Shown here piece by piece: positions 10,472 through 19,762 of a stretch of DNA of 64,000 bases. The stretch lies in NCBI RefSeq assembly GCF_036195325.1, contig NZ_CP108101.1, positions 4,092,001 through 4,156,000 of the forward strand. The letters run 5' to 3'. The stretch comes from Streptomyces sp. NBC_00234 (lineage in GTDB: Bacteria > Actinomycetota > Actinomycetes > Streptomycetales > Streptomycetaceae). A model generated the notes under the pieces. That model worked only from the letters and a program-made list of their open reading frames with translations. It searched no databases and had not been told where the DNA came from. The stretch's first letter is position 1. The number at the start of each line of letters is the position of its first letter. A program made the translations under genes and the position numbers.

Positions 10472-12517
10472 TCAGATGTCGAGGAAGCGGACGTCCTTGG
10501 CATTGCGCTGGATGAACGAGCGCCGTGCCTCGACGTCCTCACCCATGAGCACCGAGAACAGGTCGTCGGCCTGCGCCGCGTCGTCCAGCGTGACCTGACC
10601 GAGAACCCGGTGGTCGACGTCCATGGTCGTGATGCGCAGCTCCTCGGCGTTCATCTCGCCGAGACCCTTGAAGCGCTGGATCGAGTCTTCCTTGATCCGC
10701 TTGCCGTTCTGCTTGCCGAGCTCGACGAGCGCGTCGCGCTCGCGGTCCGAGTACGCGTACTCGAAGTCGTCCCGGCCCCACTTGATCTTGTAGAGCGGCG
10801 GGCGCGAGAGGTACACGTGCCCGGCCTCGACCAGGGGCCGCATGAAGCGGAACAGGAAGGTCAGCAGCAGGGTGTTGATGTGCTGGCCGTCGACGTCGGC
10901 GTCCGCCATCAGGATGATCTTGTGATAGCGGAGCTTCTCGATGTCGAAGTCCTCGTGGACCCCGGTACCGAAGGCCGAGATGAGGGCCTGGACCTCGGTG
11001 TTCTGCAGGATCTTGTCGATCCGGGCCTTCTCGACGTTCAGGATCTTGCCTCGGATCGGCAGGATGGCCTGGTACATCGGGTTACGGCCGGACTTCGCCG
11101 AACCACCGGCGGAGTCACCCTCGACGATGAAGATCTCGCACTTCGTCGGGTCGTTGGACTGGCAGTCGCTCAGCTTGCCCGGCAGCGAGGCACTCTCCAG
11201 GAGCCCCTTGCGGCGGGTCAGGTCACGGGCCTTGCGGGCCGCCACCCGGGCGGTCGACGCGGCGATGCCCTTACGGATGATGTCCGCGGCCTCGTTGGGG
11301 TTCCGGTCGAACCAGTCCGTCAGCTGCTCGTGGACGACCTTCTGCACGAAGGTCTTGGCCTCCGTGTTGCCCAGCTTGGTCTTCGTCTGGCCCTCGAACT
11401 GCGGCTCGCCGAGCTTCACCGAGATGATCGCGGTGAGGCCCTCGCGGACGTCCTCGCCGGTGAGGTTGTCGTCCTTCTCGCGGAGCAGCTTCTTGTCGCG
11501 CGCATAGCGGTTGACCAGCGAGGTCAGCGCCGCACGGAAGCCCTCCTCGTGCGTACCGCCCTCATGCGTGTGGATCGCGTTGGCGAAGGAGTAGACGCCC
11601 TCGGTGTACTGCGTGTTCCACTGCATGGCGATCTCGGCCGAGAGGAGACGGTCCTTGTCCTCGGCCTCGATGTCGATCACCGACTGGTGAATGACGTCGC
11701 CCTTGCGGGAGTTGAGGTACTTCACGAAATCGACGATGCCGTTTTCGTAGTGGTACGTGACCGAGCGGGCGGTCTCCTCCTCGGCGGGCTCGGCCGCCTC
11801 GACGCTGTCCGCGCCCGCCGTCGCCTTCGCCGACTCGCGCTCGTCGGTGAGCTTGAGCGTGAGGCCCTTGTTGAGGAACGCCATCTCCTGGAAGCGGCGC
11901 GAGAGGGTCTCGAAGCTGTACTCGGTGGTCTCGAAGATGTCTCCGTCGGCCCAGAACGTGACCGACGTACCGGTCTCATCGGTGGCCTCGTGCTTGGCCA
12001 GCGGGGCGGTCGGGACACCGAGCTTGTAGTCCTGGGTCCAGCGGTAGCCGTCCGTCTTGACCTCGACGGCGACCCGGGTGGACAGGGCGTTGACGACGGA
12101 GACGCCGACGCCGTGCAGACCGCCGGAGACGGCGTAACCGCCGCCGCCGAACTTGCCGCCCGCGTGCAGGACGGTCAGCACGACCTCGACGGCCGGCTTT
12201 CCTTCGGACGGCACGATGCCGACCGGGATACCGCGGCCGTTGTCGACCACGCGCACCCCGCCGTCGGCGAGGATCGTGACGTCGATGGTGTCCGCGTGCC
12301 CGGCCATCGCCTCGTCGACCGAGTTGTCGACAACCTCTTGCACGAGGTGGTGGAGACCGCGCTCACCGGTGGAACCGATGTACATGCCAGGTCGCTTGCG
12401 GACCGCGTCCAGGCCCTCGAGCACGGTGATCGCACTGGCGTCGTACGAAGACGTGACCTCGCCGTTCTCACCGGTCGTGGACGGGTTGTTCTCGTTGGGG
12501 TTGCCGGAATCGGCCAC
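10472..12517 (-). CDS. gyrB: DNA gyrase subunit B
   Basis: 681 residues from the GTG at 12517 (start VADSGNPNEN, as I recall for Streptomyces GyrB), with AAAGGG six bases before it; in-frame upstream codons to 12730 exist but lack family similarity. The GHKL ATPase has Glu61 and Asn65 in QEVVDNSVDEA and Asp92 in DNGRGIPVG. The Toprim domain has EGDSAGGSA and DADVDGQH. It drives supercoiling by ATP hydrolysis and is the aminocoumarin target. First gene of the gyrB-gyrA-DUF3566 operon. Confidence 0.98.
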   Translation of the reverse strand: MADSGNPNENNPSTTGENGEVTSSYDASAITVLEGLDAVRKRPGMYIGSTGERGLHHLVQEVVDNSVDEAMAGHADTIDVTILADGGVRVVDNGRGIPVGIVPSEGKPAVEVVLTVLHAGGKFGGGGYAVSGGLHGVGVSVVNALSTRVAVEVKTDGYRWTQDYKLGVPTAPLAKHEATDETGTSVTFWADGDIFETTEYSFETLSRRFQEMAFLNKGLTLKLTDERESAKATAGADSVEAAEPAEEETARSVTYHYENGIVDFVKYLNSRKGDVIHQSVIDIEAEDKDRLLSAEIAMQWNTQYTEGVYSFANAIHTHEGGTHEEGFRAALTSLVNRYARDKKLLREKDDNLTGEDVREGLTAIISVKLGEPQFEGQTKTKLGNTEAKTFVQKVVHEQLTDWFDRNPNEAADIIRKGIAASTARVAARKARDLTRRKGLLESASLPGKLSDCQSNDPTKCEIFIVEGDSAGGSAKSGRNPMYQAILPIRGKILNVEKARIDKILQNTEVQALISAFGTGVHEDFDIEKLRYHKIILMADADVDGQHINTLLLTFLFRFMRPLVEAGHVYLSRPPLYKIKWGRDDFEYAYSDRERDALVELGKQNGKRIKEDSIQRFKGLGEMNAEELRITTMDVDHRVLGQVTLDDAAQADDLFSVLMGEDVEARRSFIQRNAKDVRFLDI

Positions 12518-12892
12518 GAAGCGCCCTTTCTGGCACAGCACAGGCCGTTCTCCGGACAGGCGGGAGCGGCTGCGTCGTTCGGCTTGTATCGACGAATCCC
12601 GCACAGGGACGGGATTAGTCATCAGTCTACCGGTAGCGCCGACATGAATGGGGGTTTGCCGGTACCTGAGTCCGCATGTGCCGCCCTGAACCGGCGCCCG
12701 CCGACTCCCCATATTCGGGATGGGGGCCAAGGAGGCTCACACGGGCATTGAGCGCTTCGGCCTGTCAACCTCCCACTACGGTGAGGGACGCCGCCCACCG
12801 GTGGGCCGTCACCAATCCCCGCATAGCACCACAACCCGGGAGCAGCGGACAGCGCCGCGCGCGGAGCCCCGCCACGGGGAGATCCAAGCGAA
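12518..12892. other. gyrB upstream region
   Basis: About 375 non-coding bases between the dciA terminator and gyrB. It must hold the gyrB promoter and leader on the minus strand. TAGACT (12629-12624) is a possible -10, but I find no convincing -35 at the right spacing, so I do not mark a promoter. Confidence 0.4.
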
Positions 12893-12916
12893 AAGCCCCG
12901 GCACAGGCCGGGGCTT
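12893..12916 (-). terminator. dciA terminator
   Basis: A perfect 10-bp stem AAGCCCCGGC / GCCGGGGCTT with a four-base loop (ACAG on plus), 28 bases past the dciA stop. Confidence 0.85.
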
Positions 12917-12944
12917 CACCACCGCGCAACGGGAAAACCGCAGC

Positions 12945-13568
12945 TCAGCCGTACGTATCCCCAGGGCCCGTACTCCCAGGTGCCCGCAGGGGGCCGAACC
13001 GGCGCTGCGGACCCGTCGGCCCCAGCACCTTGATCACCCTGACCGTGCCCTGGCCGAGGTCCGTGTTCAGCCGGGCCACCAACTGCGGAGCAAGCAGTCG
13101 CAACTGCGTCGCCCACGCCGTCGAATCGCACTGCACGGTCAGCACCCGCTCGGCCGGAGCCTCGTCGTACCGCAAGGGCACGCAGTGATTCGCCAGGTCG
13201 TCGCCCACGATCTGCGGCCATCGCCCCATCACACCGCCCACCGCGGCGGGCGTCTCCCACCCGCGCTCGGTGATCAGCCGGTTGATCGCCGAACCCAGCG
13301 CCTGTGGATCGCGGCCGTCGGACCGCGCTCCAGAACGAAGCCCGCCACCGCGCCCGGCCTGCTTCTTCTGCTGCGCCGCGGCGCCACGCGCGCGCGCCTG
13401 CTCCTTCGCCGCCCGCAGGGCCACCCGCGCCAGATCGACCCCCGAGACCTCCGGAGGCTTCGCCACCCGGTCACCGGCCTCCGGCTCACCCACGGAATCC
13501 AGCGAGGGCTCGGAACCACCGCCGGCACCGGGGACCGAAGCCCCGGACGCTTTCCTCCGCCCGCTCAC
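12945..13568 (-). CDS. dciA: DUF721 / DciA replicative-helicase loader or operator
   Basis: 207 residues. A basic disordered first half is followed by the DUF721 domain at about 90-190 (INRLITERGWETPAAVGGVMGRWP, then TVQCDSTAWATQLRLL). DciA is the ancestral bacterial protein that helps load or run the DnaB helicase where DnaC/DnaI is absent; the M. tuberculosis homologue is Rv0004. Its ATG overlaps the recF stop in an ATGA (13568-13565), and gyrB is next downstream, the standard recF-dciA-gyrB order. The cognate dnaB is 39 kb away in this window. Confidence 0.92.
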   Translation of the reverse strand: MSGRRKASGASVPGAGGGSEPSLDSVGEPEAGDRVAKPPEVSGVDLARVALRAAKEQARARGAAAQQKKQAGRGGGLRSGARSDGRDPQALGSAINRLITERGWETPAAVGGVMGRWPQIVGDDLANHCVPLRYDEAPAERVLTVQCDSTAWATQLRLLAPQLVARLNTDLGQGTVRVIKVLGPTGPQRRFGPLRAPGSTGPGDTYG

Positions 13569-14695
13569 AGCCGCTCCACCCCGCCCGCGGACACCCCGTA
13601 CCGCGTGCCCGCGAGCACGCCCGGAACATCGTCGTCGACGGCGGCCGTCACCAGCACCTGCTCGCCCGGAGCCACCAGCTCCGCAAGCCGCTCCCGGCGC
13701 CGCGCGTCCAGCTCCGCGAACACGTCGTCCAGGATCAGCACCGGCTCGTTGCCCTCGGAGCGCAGCAGCTCGTACGAGGCCAGGCGCAGCGCCAGGGCGT
13801 ACGACCAGGACTCGCCATGGCTCGCGTACCCCTTCGCCGGCATTCCGCGCAGCCCGAGGAGCAGATCGTCCCGGTGCGGACCGACCAGCGTCACGCCCCG
13901 CTCGATCTCCTGCTTACGGACCTCCGCGAGTGCGGCGATGATCTGCTCGTACAGCTCGGGGCGCGACCGCGCGGGCTCCACCCCGGCACCGATCGAGCTC
14001 CGGTACTCCAGGGTCACCGGGCCGCCGCCCGGCGCCACGTCCGCGTACGCCTTGTCCGCCAGGGGCTGCAGCGTCGCGATCAGATCCAGCCGCTGCGCCA
14101 GCAGCTCGGCGCCCACCCGGCCCAGATGCTGGTCCCAGACGTCCAGCGTCGAGAGGTCCATCGAGCGGCCACCGTGCCTGCGCGCCATCGCCGCGGACTT
14201 CAGCAGGGTGTTGCGCTGCTTCAGGACCCGCTCGTAGTCGGAACGGACCCCGGCCATCCGCGGTGAGCGCGCCGTGACCAGCTCGTCGAGGAAGCGACGG
14301 CGCTCCCCGGGATCGCCCTTCACCAGGGCCAGATCCTCCGGGGCGAACAGCACGGTCCGTACGATGCCCAGCACGTCACGGGGCCTGACCTGCGACGACC
14401 TGTTGATCCTGGCGCGATTCGCCCGCCCCGGATTGAGTTCGAGCTCGATCAGCTGCGAGCGCTCGCCCTGGGTGACGGCGGCCCGGACCACGGCCCGTTC
14501 CGCACCCATCCGCACCAGCGGCGCATCGGACGACACCCGATGGCTGCCGAGCGTCGAGAGATAGCCGATGGCCTCGACCAGATTGGTCTTCCCCTGGCCG
14601 TTGGCGCCCACGAACGCGGTGACGCCCGGGTCGAGGGGAACCTCGACCCGGGCGTACGAGCGGAAGTCGGCCAGCGAGAGATGCGTGACGTGCAT
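13565..14695 (-). CDS. recF: DNA replication and repair protein RecF
   Basis: 376 residues, an SMC-like ABC ATPase that loads RecA at gaps in the RecFOR pathway. The Walker A motif GANGQGKT is at 30-37; the signature region includes KGDPGERRRFLDEL; Walker B and D-loop are PVLILDDVFAELD near 305. It is followed by dciA with a 4-base overlap and preceded by gnd after 46 bases. Confidence 0.97.
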   Translation of the reverse strand: MHVTHLSLADFRSYARVEVPLDPGVTAFVGANGQGKTNLVEAIGYLSTLGSHRVSSDAPLVRMGAERAVVRAAVTQGERSQLIELELNPGRANRARINRSSQVRPRDVLGIVRTVLFAPEDLALVKGDPGERRRFLDELVTARSPRMAGVRSDYERVLKQRNTLLKSAAMARRHGGRSMDLSTLDVWDQHLGRVGAELLAQRLDLIATLQPLADKAYADVAPGGGPVTLEYRSSIGAGVEPARSRPELYEQIIAALAEVRKQEIERGVTLVGPHRDDLLLGLRGMPAKGYASHGESWSYALALRLASYELLRSEGNEPVLILDDVFAELDARRRERLAELVAPGEQVLVTAAVDDDVPGVLAGTRYGVSAGGVERL

Positions 14696-14741
14696 GTGCG
14701 CCGACCTCCCGATTTCCTGCTCCGTGCCGGTACTGCTCGAT

Positions 14742-15620
14742 CTACTTCTTGTTCTCGACCGCGTGGCCGCCGAACTGGTTGCGCAGCGCGGCGATCATCT
14801 TCATCTGCGGGGAGTCGTCCTGGCGCGAGGCGAACCGCGCGAAGAGCGACGCGGTGATCGCGGGCAGCGGCACCGCGTTGTCGATGGCGGCCTCCACCGT
14901 CCAGCGGCCCTCGCCGGAGTCGGCGGCGAAACCGCGGAGCTTCTCGAGGTGCTCGTCGTCGTCCAGCGCGTTGACCGCCAGGTCGAGCAGCCAGGAACGG
15001 ATGACCGTGCCCTCCTGCCAGGAGCGGAAGACCTCGCGCACGTCGGTGACGGAGTCGACCTTCTCCAGGAGCTCCCAGCCCTCGGCGTACGCCTGCATCA
15101 TGGCGTACTCGATGCCGTTGTGAACCATCTTCGCGAAGTGGCCGGCGCCGACCTTGCCGGCGTGCACCGAGCCGAACTCGCCCTCGGGCTTGAGAGCGTC
15201 GAAGATCGGCTGGACCTTCGCGACGTTCTCGGCGTCGCCGCCGTACATCAGCGCGTAGCCGTTCTCCAGGCCCCAGACGCCGCCGGAGACTCCGCAGTCG
15301 ACGAAGCCGATGCCCTTGATACCGAGCTCGACCGCGTGCTTCTCGTCGTCCGTCCAGCGGGAGTTGCCACCGTCCACGACGATGTCGCCGGGGGACAGCA
15401 GGGCTGCCAGCTCGTCGACGGTGGACTGGGTCGCGGCACCCGCCGGGACCATCACCCAGACAACCCGCGGGCCCTTCAGCTTGCCCACGAGCTCTTCGAG
15501 GCTCTGGACATCGGAGACGTCCGGGTTGCGGTCGTAACCGATGACGGTGTGGCCTGCGCGGCGGATGCGCTCGCGCATGTTGCCGCCCATCTTGCCGAGG
15601 CCGACGAGACCGAGCTCCAT
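14742..15620 (-). CDS. gnd: 6-phosphogluconate dehydrogenase (decarboxylating), short type
   Basis: 292 residues, the short GndA/YqeC-type enzyme rather than the 470-residue form. It oxidises 6-phosphogluconate to ribulose 5-phosphate and CO2. The N-terminal Rossmann motif is GLGKMGGNM (7-15); substrate and catalytic motifs are DGGNSRW, CGVSGG and HNGIEYAMMQAYAEG. It sits between dnaN and recF, where most actinobacteria have no gene; the insertion is usual in Streptomyces. It reads in the same direction and may be co-expressed with recF-dciA. Confidence 0.95.
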   Translation of the reverse strand: MELGLVGLGKMGGNMRERIRRAGHTVIGYDRNPDVSDVQSLEELVGKLKGPRVVWVMVPAGAATQSTVDELAALLSPGDIVVDGGNSRWTDDEKHAVELGIKGIGFVDCGVSGGVWGLENGYALMYGGDAENVAKVQPIFDALKPEGEFGSVHAGKVGAGHFAKMVHNGIEYAMMQAYAEGWELLEKVDSVTDVREVFRSWQEGTVIRSWLLDLAVNALDDDEHLEKLRGFAADSGEGRWTVEAAIDNAVPLPAITASLFARFASRQDDSPQMKMIAALRNQFGGHAVENKK

Positions 15621-15687
15621 CAGAGATTCCTTAAGCGTTGTGCCGATTCGTACCCAGCACCGAGCCTACGCCCGGCCGGGGACAGCG

Positions 15688-15721
15688 CGGCGGGCCTGCT
15701 CAGCGTTGAGCGTGCCCGCCG
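15688..15721 (-). terminator. Hairpin downstream of dnaN
   Basis: CGGCGGGC (15688-15695) pairs with GCCCGCCG (15714-15721). It is 31 bases past the dnaN stop and separates dnaN from gnd. Confidence 0.6.
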
Positions 15722-15751
15722 GATGCTGCCGTGACAGGTCGGATCGCCGGA

Positions 15752-16882
15752 TCAGCCGGAGAGGCGGACCGGCATGATCAGGTACTTGTACGCGTCGTCC
15801 GCCTCGGCGTCGACGGCCGGCCGGCCGCTCAGCAGGGCGGGCTTGGTGGACGTCGTGAAGGAGAGCTGGGCGACCGGGGAGTCGATCGCGCTGAGCCCGT
15901 CCAGCAGGAACGTCGGGTTGAAGGCGATCGAGATGTCGTCGCCGTCGAGCACGGCGTCGACACGCTCCACAGCCTGTGCATCGTCGCTGGAACCGGCTTC
16001 CAGGATGAGCACACCCTGTTCGAAGCTGAGCCGGACCGGAGTGTTGCGCTCGGCGACGAGGGCCACACGCTTGACGGCCTCGACGAAGGGTGCGGTCTCG
16101 ATGACCGCGACCGAGTTGAACTCGGTGGGGAAGAGCGTCCGGTACTTCGGCAGGTCGCCTTCGAGCAGACGTGTCGTCGTACGCCGGCCCGCGCCCTCGA
16201 AGCCGATCAGCCCTTCACCGGCACCGGAGCCCGACAGCGCAAGGGTGACGGTGTCACCGCTGGTCAGCGCCTTGGCGGTGTCCAGGAGCGTCTTGGCGGG
16301 CACCAGAGCGACCGCCGAGGCGTCCGGGTTCTCCGGCTTCCACAGGAACTCACGGACCGCGAAGCGGTAGCGGTCGGTGGAGGCGAGGGTGACGGTGTCG
16401 CCCTCGATCTCGATCCGGACGCCGGTGAGGACGGGCAGGGTGTCGTCGCGGCCCGCGGCGATGGCGACCTGGGCTGCGGCCGAGGCGAAGACCTCACCGG
16501 GAACGGTGCCGGTCGCCGTCGGCATCTCCGGCAGTGCCGGGTACTCCTCCACAGGAAGGGTGTGGAGTGTGAATCGCGAGGAGCCGCAGACCACGGTCGC
16601 CCGTACACCGTCGGTGGAAATCTCCACCGGCCTGTTCGGCAGCGCGCGGCAGATGTCGGCGAGCAGCCGGCCGGAGACGAGCACCGTGCCGTCCTCGTCG
16701 ACCTCGGCGTCCACCGAGACCCTGGCCGAGACCTCGTAGTCGAAGCTCGAGAAGCTGAGGGCTCCGTCCTCAGCCTTCAGAAGAAGGCCCGCGAGAACGG
16801 GCGCCGGCGGACGGGCCGGGAGGCTACGGGCCACCCAGGCCACCGCCTCCGCGAGTACATCGCGCTCCACCCGGATCTTCAC
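15752..16882 (-). CDS. dnaN: DNA polymerase III beta sliding clamp
   Basis: 376 residues from the GTG at 16882 (start VKIRVERDVLAEAV), preceded by AGGAGG eight bases away; 39 in-frame codons upstream are outside the family. Three repeated clamp domains make the ring-shaped dimer. The C-terminal SFTTSTKPALL and YKYLIMPVRLSG form the pocket that binds polymerase and DnaA-regulatory partners. It is the first gene left of oriC, transcribed away from it. Confidence 0.97.
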   Translation of the reverse strand: MKIRVERDVLAEAVAWVARSLPARPPAPVLAGLLLKAEDGALSFSSFDYEVSARVSVDAEVDEDGTVLVSGRLLADICRALPNRPVEISTDGVRATVVCGSSRFTLHTLPVEEYPALPEMPTATGTVPGEVFASAAAQVAIAAGRDDTLPVLTGVRIEIEGDTVTLASTDRYRFAVREFLWKPENPDASAVALVPAKTLLDTAKALTSGDTVTLALSGSGAGEGLIGFEGAGRRTTTRLLEGDLPKYRTLFPTEFNSVAVIETAPFVEAVKRVALVAERNTPVRLSFEQGVLILEAGSSDDAQAVERVDAVLDGDDISIAFNPTFLLDGLSAIDSPVAQLSFTTSTKPALLSGRPAVDAEADDAYKYLIMPVRLSG

Positions 16883-17749
16883 CGGAACCGCCTCCTGCTG
16901 TTGCTCGCTCGCCCTGCTGGCCTTCGTCGTCTGGTCGGGTCTTCCTGCCGTGGGGCTGGGGAGGACGCCGGGGTCCAGTCTGACGTACGGCACCGACACT
17001 CGTTGCTGCTCGGGGTCAAGTCGCGAGAAGAGGTCCGGACCGGGCCCGGCCGAAGTTGTGCACAGGCCCCACTTCGAAGCGGATTCCTAGCTAACTATGT
17101 GTGGCAGTAGTAGTAGGGCCTGTGGAAACCGTGGATAACGTCGTTTTCGCAGGTCAGGCCCAGTTTTTTGTCCACTGCCCCTGTGGGTGGCACCGGTGGA
17201 CAACTGAAGGCTTCTGTGGACACACGAAAGTTCTGCACACCCGATGCACAGGAGCCAGTCACTTCTCCCCAGGGCTGTCCCCAGCTTTACCCACGTTCCC
17301 CACAGCCCAACCGACCTCCTTGGTGTGACGCCTTTCACTCCGGGCGGTGAGAGCGTGTGTTGTGTTGCCGAACAGTGGACAGGGGTGTGGAGAAGCTGGG
17401 GACAACATCATCGAGCCTGTGGGCCGTCGGTGGACAACCCAAACGACCCCCTGTGGACGAGAAACTTGTCCACAGGCTGTGGATCATCGTTGACCACAAA
17501 TCCCCAGGCTCCTGACCTGGTCTGATGGAGTATCGGCCGTCACCCCTGTGGACGCATTATGGACAACTTTGTGTTCCCCAGGCTGTGGACGGCGGATTCC
17601 CCTCAGATCTGTGGAGAAGTGACCTCAGCCGCGCCGTATTCGAACAGCGGGGGCGCGGAGGAGCGGCGGGAGCGGCTCCCGCGAGGGGTTTCACGTGGTC
17701 CACAGCGGTGCACAGCGGCCTCATATCGGCCCTCTGTCGCCCTCCACGC
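16883..17749. other. oriC: Chromosomal origin oriC with about 19 DnaA boxes
   Basis: The 0.87-kb dnaN-dnaA spacer carries a dense array of 9-mers matching or close to TTGTCCACA in both orientations. Perfect: 17466-17474 (+). Close matches on plus: 17056-17064, 17168-17176, 17490-17498 and 17696-17704. On minus: 17130-17138, 17195-17203, 17215-17223, 17374-17382, 17386-17394, 17429-17437, 17452-17460, 17478-17486, 17547-17555, 17558-17566, 17584-17592 and 17610-17618. The densest stretch is 17370-17620. As in other Streptomyces there is no obvious AT-rich DUE; the least GC-rich part is near 17085-17170. Initiation by DnaA at this dnaN-dnaA spacer is established for Streptomyces. Confidence 0.95.
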
Positions 17750-17806
17750 ACGACGAAGGGCGCCCCAGGAGGCCATTTACGGTCCTCCCGGGGCGCCCTT
17801 CGTCGT
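17750..17806 (-). terminator. dnaA terminator bordering oriC
   Basis: A 17-bp perfect stem (17750-17766 with 17790-17806), extended by GGAGG/CCTCC around CATTTACGGT. It lies 22 bases past the dnaA stop and shields oriC from dnaA transcription. Confidence 0.9.
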
Positions 17807-17828
17807 ACAGGGGCGAAGCGCCGGCCTG

Positions 17829-19613
17829 TCAGCTGTTCTTGATGCGGTTGGTGAGCTCGGTGACCTGGTTGTAGATGGAGCGACGCTCCGCCATCAGCGC
17901 CCGGATCTTCCGGTCCGCGTGCATCACCGTCGTATGGTCACGGCCGCCGAACTGGGCGCCGATCTTGGGCAGGGAGAGGTCCGTCAGCTCACGGCACAGA
18001 TACATCGCGATCTGGCGTGCCGTCACCAGCACCCGGCTGCGCGACGATCCGCAGAGGTCCTCGACCGTCAGGCCGAAGTAGTCGGCGGTCGCCGCCATGA
18101 TGGCCGGCGCGGTGATCTCGGGTGCCGCGTCCTCGCCGCCCGGGATCAGGTCCTTCAGCACGCCCTCGGTCAGCCCCAGGTCGACCGGCTGGCGGTTGAG
18201 ACTGGCGAAGGCCGTCACCCTGATCAGGGCGCCCTCCAGCTCACGGATGTTCCGCGAGATGCGGGAGGCGATGAACTCCAGCACCTCCGGCGGGGCGTTG
18301 AGCTGCTCCTGGACCGCCTTCTTGCGGAGGATCGCGATCCGCGTCTCCAGCTCGGGCGGCTGCACGTCGGTGGTCAGGCCCCACTCGAACCGGTTGCGCA
18401 ACCGGTCCTCCAGGGTCACCAGCTGCTTGGGAGGCCGGTCCGAGGACAGCACGATCTGCTTGTTCGCGTTGTGGAGCGTATTGAAGGTGTGGAAGAACTC
18501 CTCCTGCGTCGACTCCTTGCTCGCCAGGAACTGGATGTCGTCGACCAGCAGGATGTCCACGTCGCGGTAGCGCTTGCGGAAGGTGTCGCCCTTGCCGTCG
18601 CGGATCGAGTTGATGAACTCGTTGGTGAACTCCTCCGAGCTCACATACCGCACCCGGGTCCCCGGATAGAGGCTCCGCGCGTAGTGCCCGATGGCGTGCA
18701 GCAGGTGGGTCTTCCCGAGCCCCGACTCCCCATAGATGAAGAGGGGGTTGTACGCCTTCGCGGGGGCCTCTGCGACGGCGACGGCCGCGGCGTGCGCGAA
18801 CCGGTTCGACGCACCGATGACGAAGGTGTCGAAGAGGTACTTCGGGTTCAGCCTGGCCTGCGGCTCGCCGGGACGCGGTGTGGGCGACGACTGGCCGCCC
18901 ATCGTGCCGGGACCGCCGCCGCGCCCCGTGCCGGGGCCGTTCTGGCGGTGCTGGGGCTGCTGCTCCTGCATGTCGTGGCGGTCGGGGCGCTGCTGCTCGT
19001 AGCCCTGGCGCTCCGGCGGCTGGGGGCGGTAGTCGTGCTGAGGCTGCTGGGGGCGCGGGTTCGCGTAGGGATCGCGGTCCTGGTAGCCACCGTGGCGGGG
19101 CTGCTGCCAGGAGAGGTCCTCCTGGGTGCGCGGCCAGGAGCCGGGCTCTGGGCGCTGCTGCTGGTAGTCCGGGTAGGCCGGACGTGCCGTCGGCATGCCG
19201 TCGTCGGAGGGCCGCCGGCCGTAGCCGTCGTAGGAGTCGTCGTGCTGCGGCTCGTCGCGCTGCGGCCCCTGGTAGCGATGGGACTGCTGGCCCTGGTGCG
19301 ACTGATGCATCGGGGGGGCCGGCGGGGACGGCGGTTCGCCCGCCGAGTCGTCGACGGTGATGGCGATGCGGATCGGACGGCCGCACTCACGGGTGAGCGT
19401 CTCGCTGATGAGCGGCGCGAGCCGGCCCTCCAGGACGCGCTTGCCCCATTCGTTGGGGACGGCGAGCAGTGCGGTGTCGGCGACGAGTGCCAGGGGCTGG
19501 CAGCGCTCGATCCACTGCTTGTCCTTCGGCTCGATGCCCTGCTGCCCCTCCCCGAGCAGTTGCTCCAGCACGCGTGGCCACACTGCGGCAAGATCGGCAG
19601 GTACGTCAGCCAC
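17829..19613 (-). CDS. dnaA: Chromosomal replication initiator DnaA
   Basis: 594 residues from the GTG at 19613 (start VADVPADLAAVW, the Streptomyces N-terminus); 36 further in-frame codons upstream run into the promoter. Domain I is 1 to about 90. Domain II is an unusually long Pro/Gln/Arg/Tyr-rich linker, about 95-255. The AAA+ domain III has Walker A GESGLGKT at 295-302 and Walker B ILLVDDIQF. Domain IV ends with the box-binding signature GGRDHTTVMHADRKI (556-570). It binds the boxes at oriC, melts DNA and recruits DnaB. SD is weak (GAGAGAG). A box at 19754-19762 just upstream of its -35 suggests autoregulation. Confidence 0.98.
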   Translation of the reverse strand: MADVPADLAAVWPRVLEQLLGEGQQGIEPKDKQWIERCQPLALVADTALLAVPNEWGKRVLEGRLAPLISETLTRECGRPIRIAITVDDSAGEPPSPPAPPMHQSHQGQQSHRYQGPQRDEPQHDDSYDGYGRRPSDDGMPTARPAYPDYQQQRPEPGSWPRTQEDLSWQQPRHGGYQDRDPYANPRPQQPQHDYRPQPPERQGYEQQRPDRHDMQEQQPQHRQNGPGTGRGGGPGTMGGQSSPTPRPGEPQARLNPKYLFDTFVIGASNRFAHAAAVAVAEAPAKAYNPLFIYGESGLGKTHLLHAIGHYARSLYPGTRVRYVSSEEFTNEFINSIRDGKGDTFRKRYRDVDILLVDDIQFLASKESTQEEFFHTFNTLHNANKQIVLSSDRPPKQLVTLEDRLRNRFEWGLTTDVQPPELETRIAILRKKAVQEQLNAPPEVLEFIASRISRNIRELEGALIRVTAFASLNRQPVDLGLTEGVLKDLIPGGEDAAPEITAPAIMAATADYFGLTVEDLCGSSRSRVLVTARQIAMYLCRELTDLSLPKIGAQFGGRDHTTVMHADRKIRALMAERRSIYNQVTELTNRIKNS

Positions 19614-19719
19614 GGGGCACGCTCTCTCGCAGGTCCCACGAATGTGTGGTTCTCGGGACGGGATGGGTCGGGTCGGGTGAGGCCCGGCAGTCGGGAAGGA
19701 AAAGAACCGGAGTTCAGCC

Positions 19720-19762
19720 ACGGTAGTCAGGCCGACCCGCGCGGTTCAAGTTGTTGTCCACA
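19720..19762 (-). promoter_or_regulatory. dnaA promoter with adjacent DnaA box
   Basis: On minus, -35 TTGAAC (19749-19744), an 18-base spacer and -10 TACCGT (19725-19720) give a start near 19713 and a leader of about 100 bases. A perfect TTGTCCACA (19754-19762, plus orientation) ends four bases upstream of the -35. Box placement fits repression by DnaA. The assignment is by inspection only. Confidence 0.6.

Noticed and set aside
12518..12730. N-terminal extension of GyrB
   Set aside because: Beyond the family start; GTG 12517 has an SD and the recalled Streptomyces N-terminus.
19614..19721. N-terminal extension of DnaA
   Set aside because: Contains the -10 of dnaA, so cannot be coding for that transcript.
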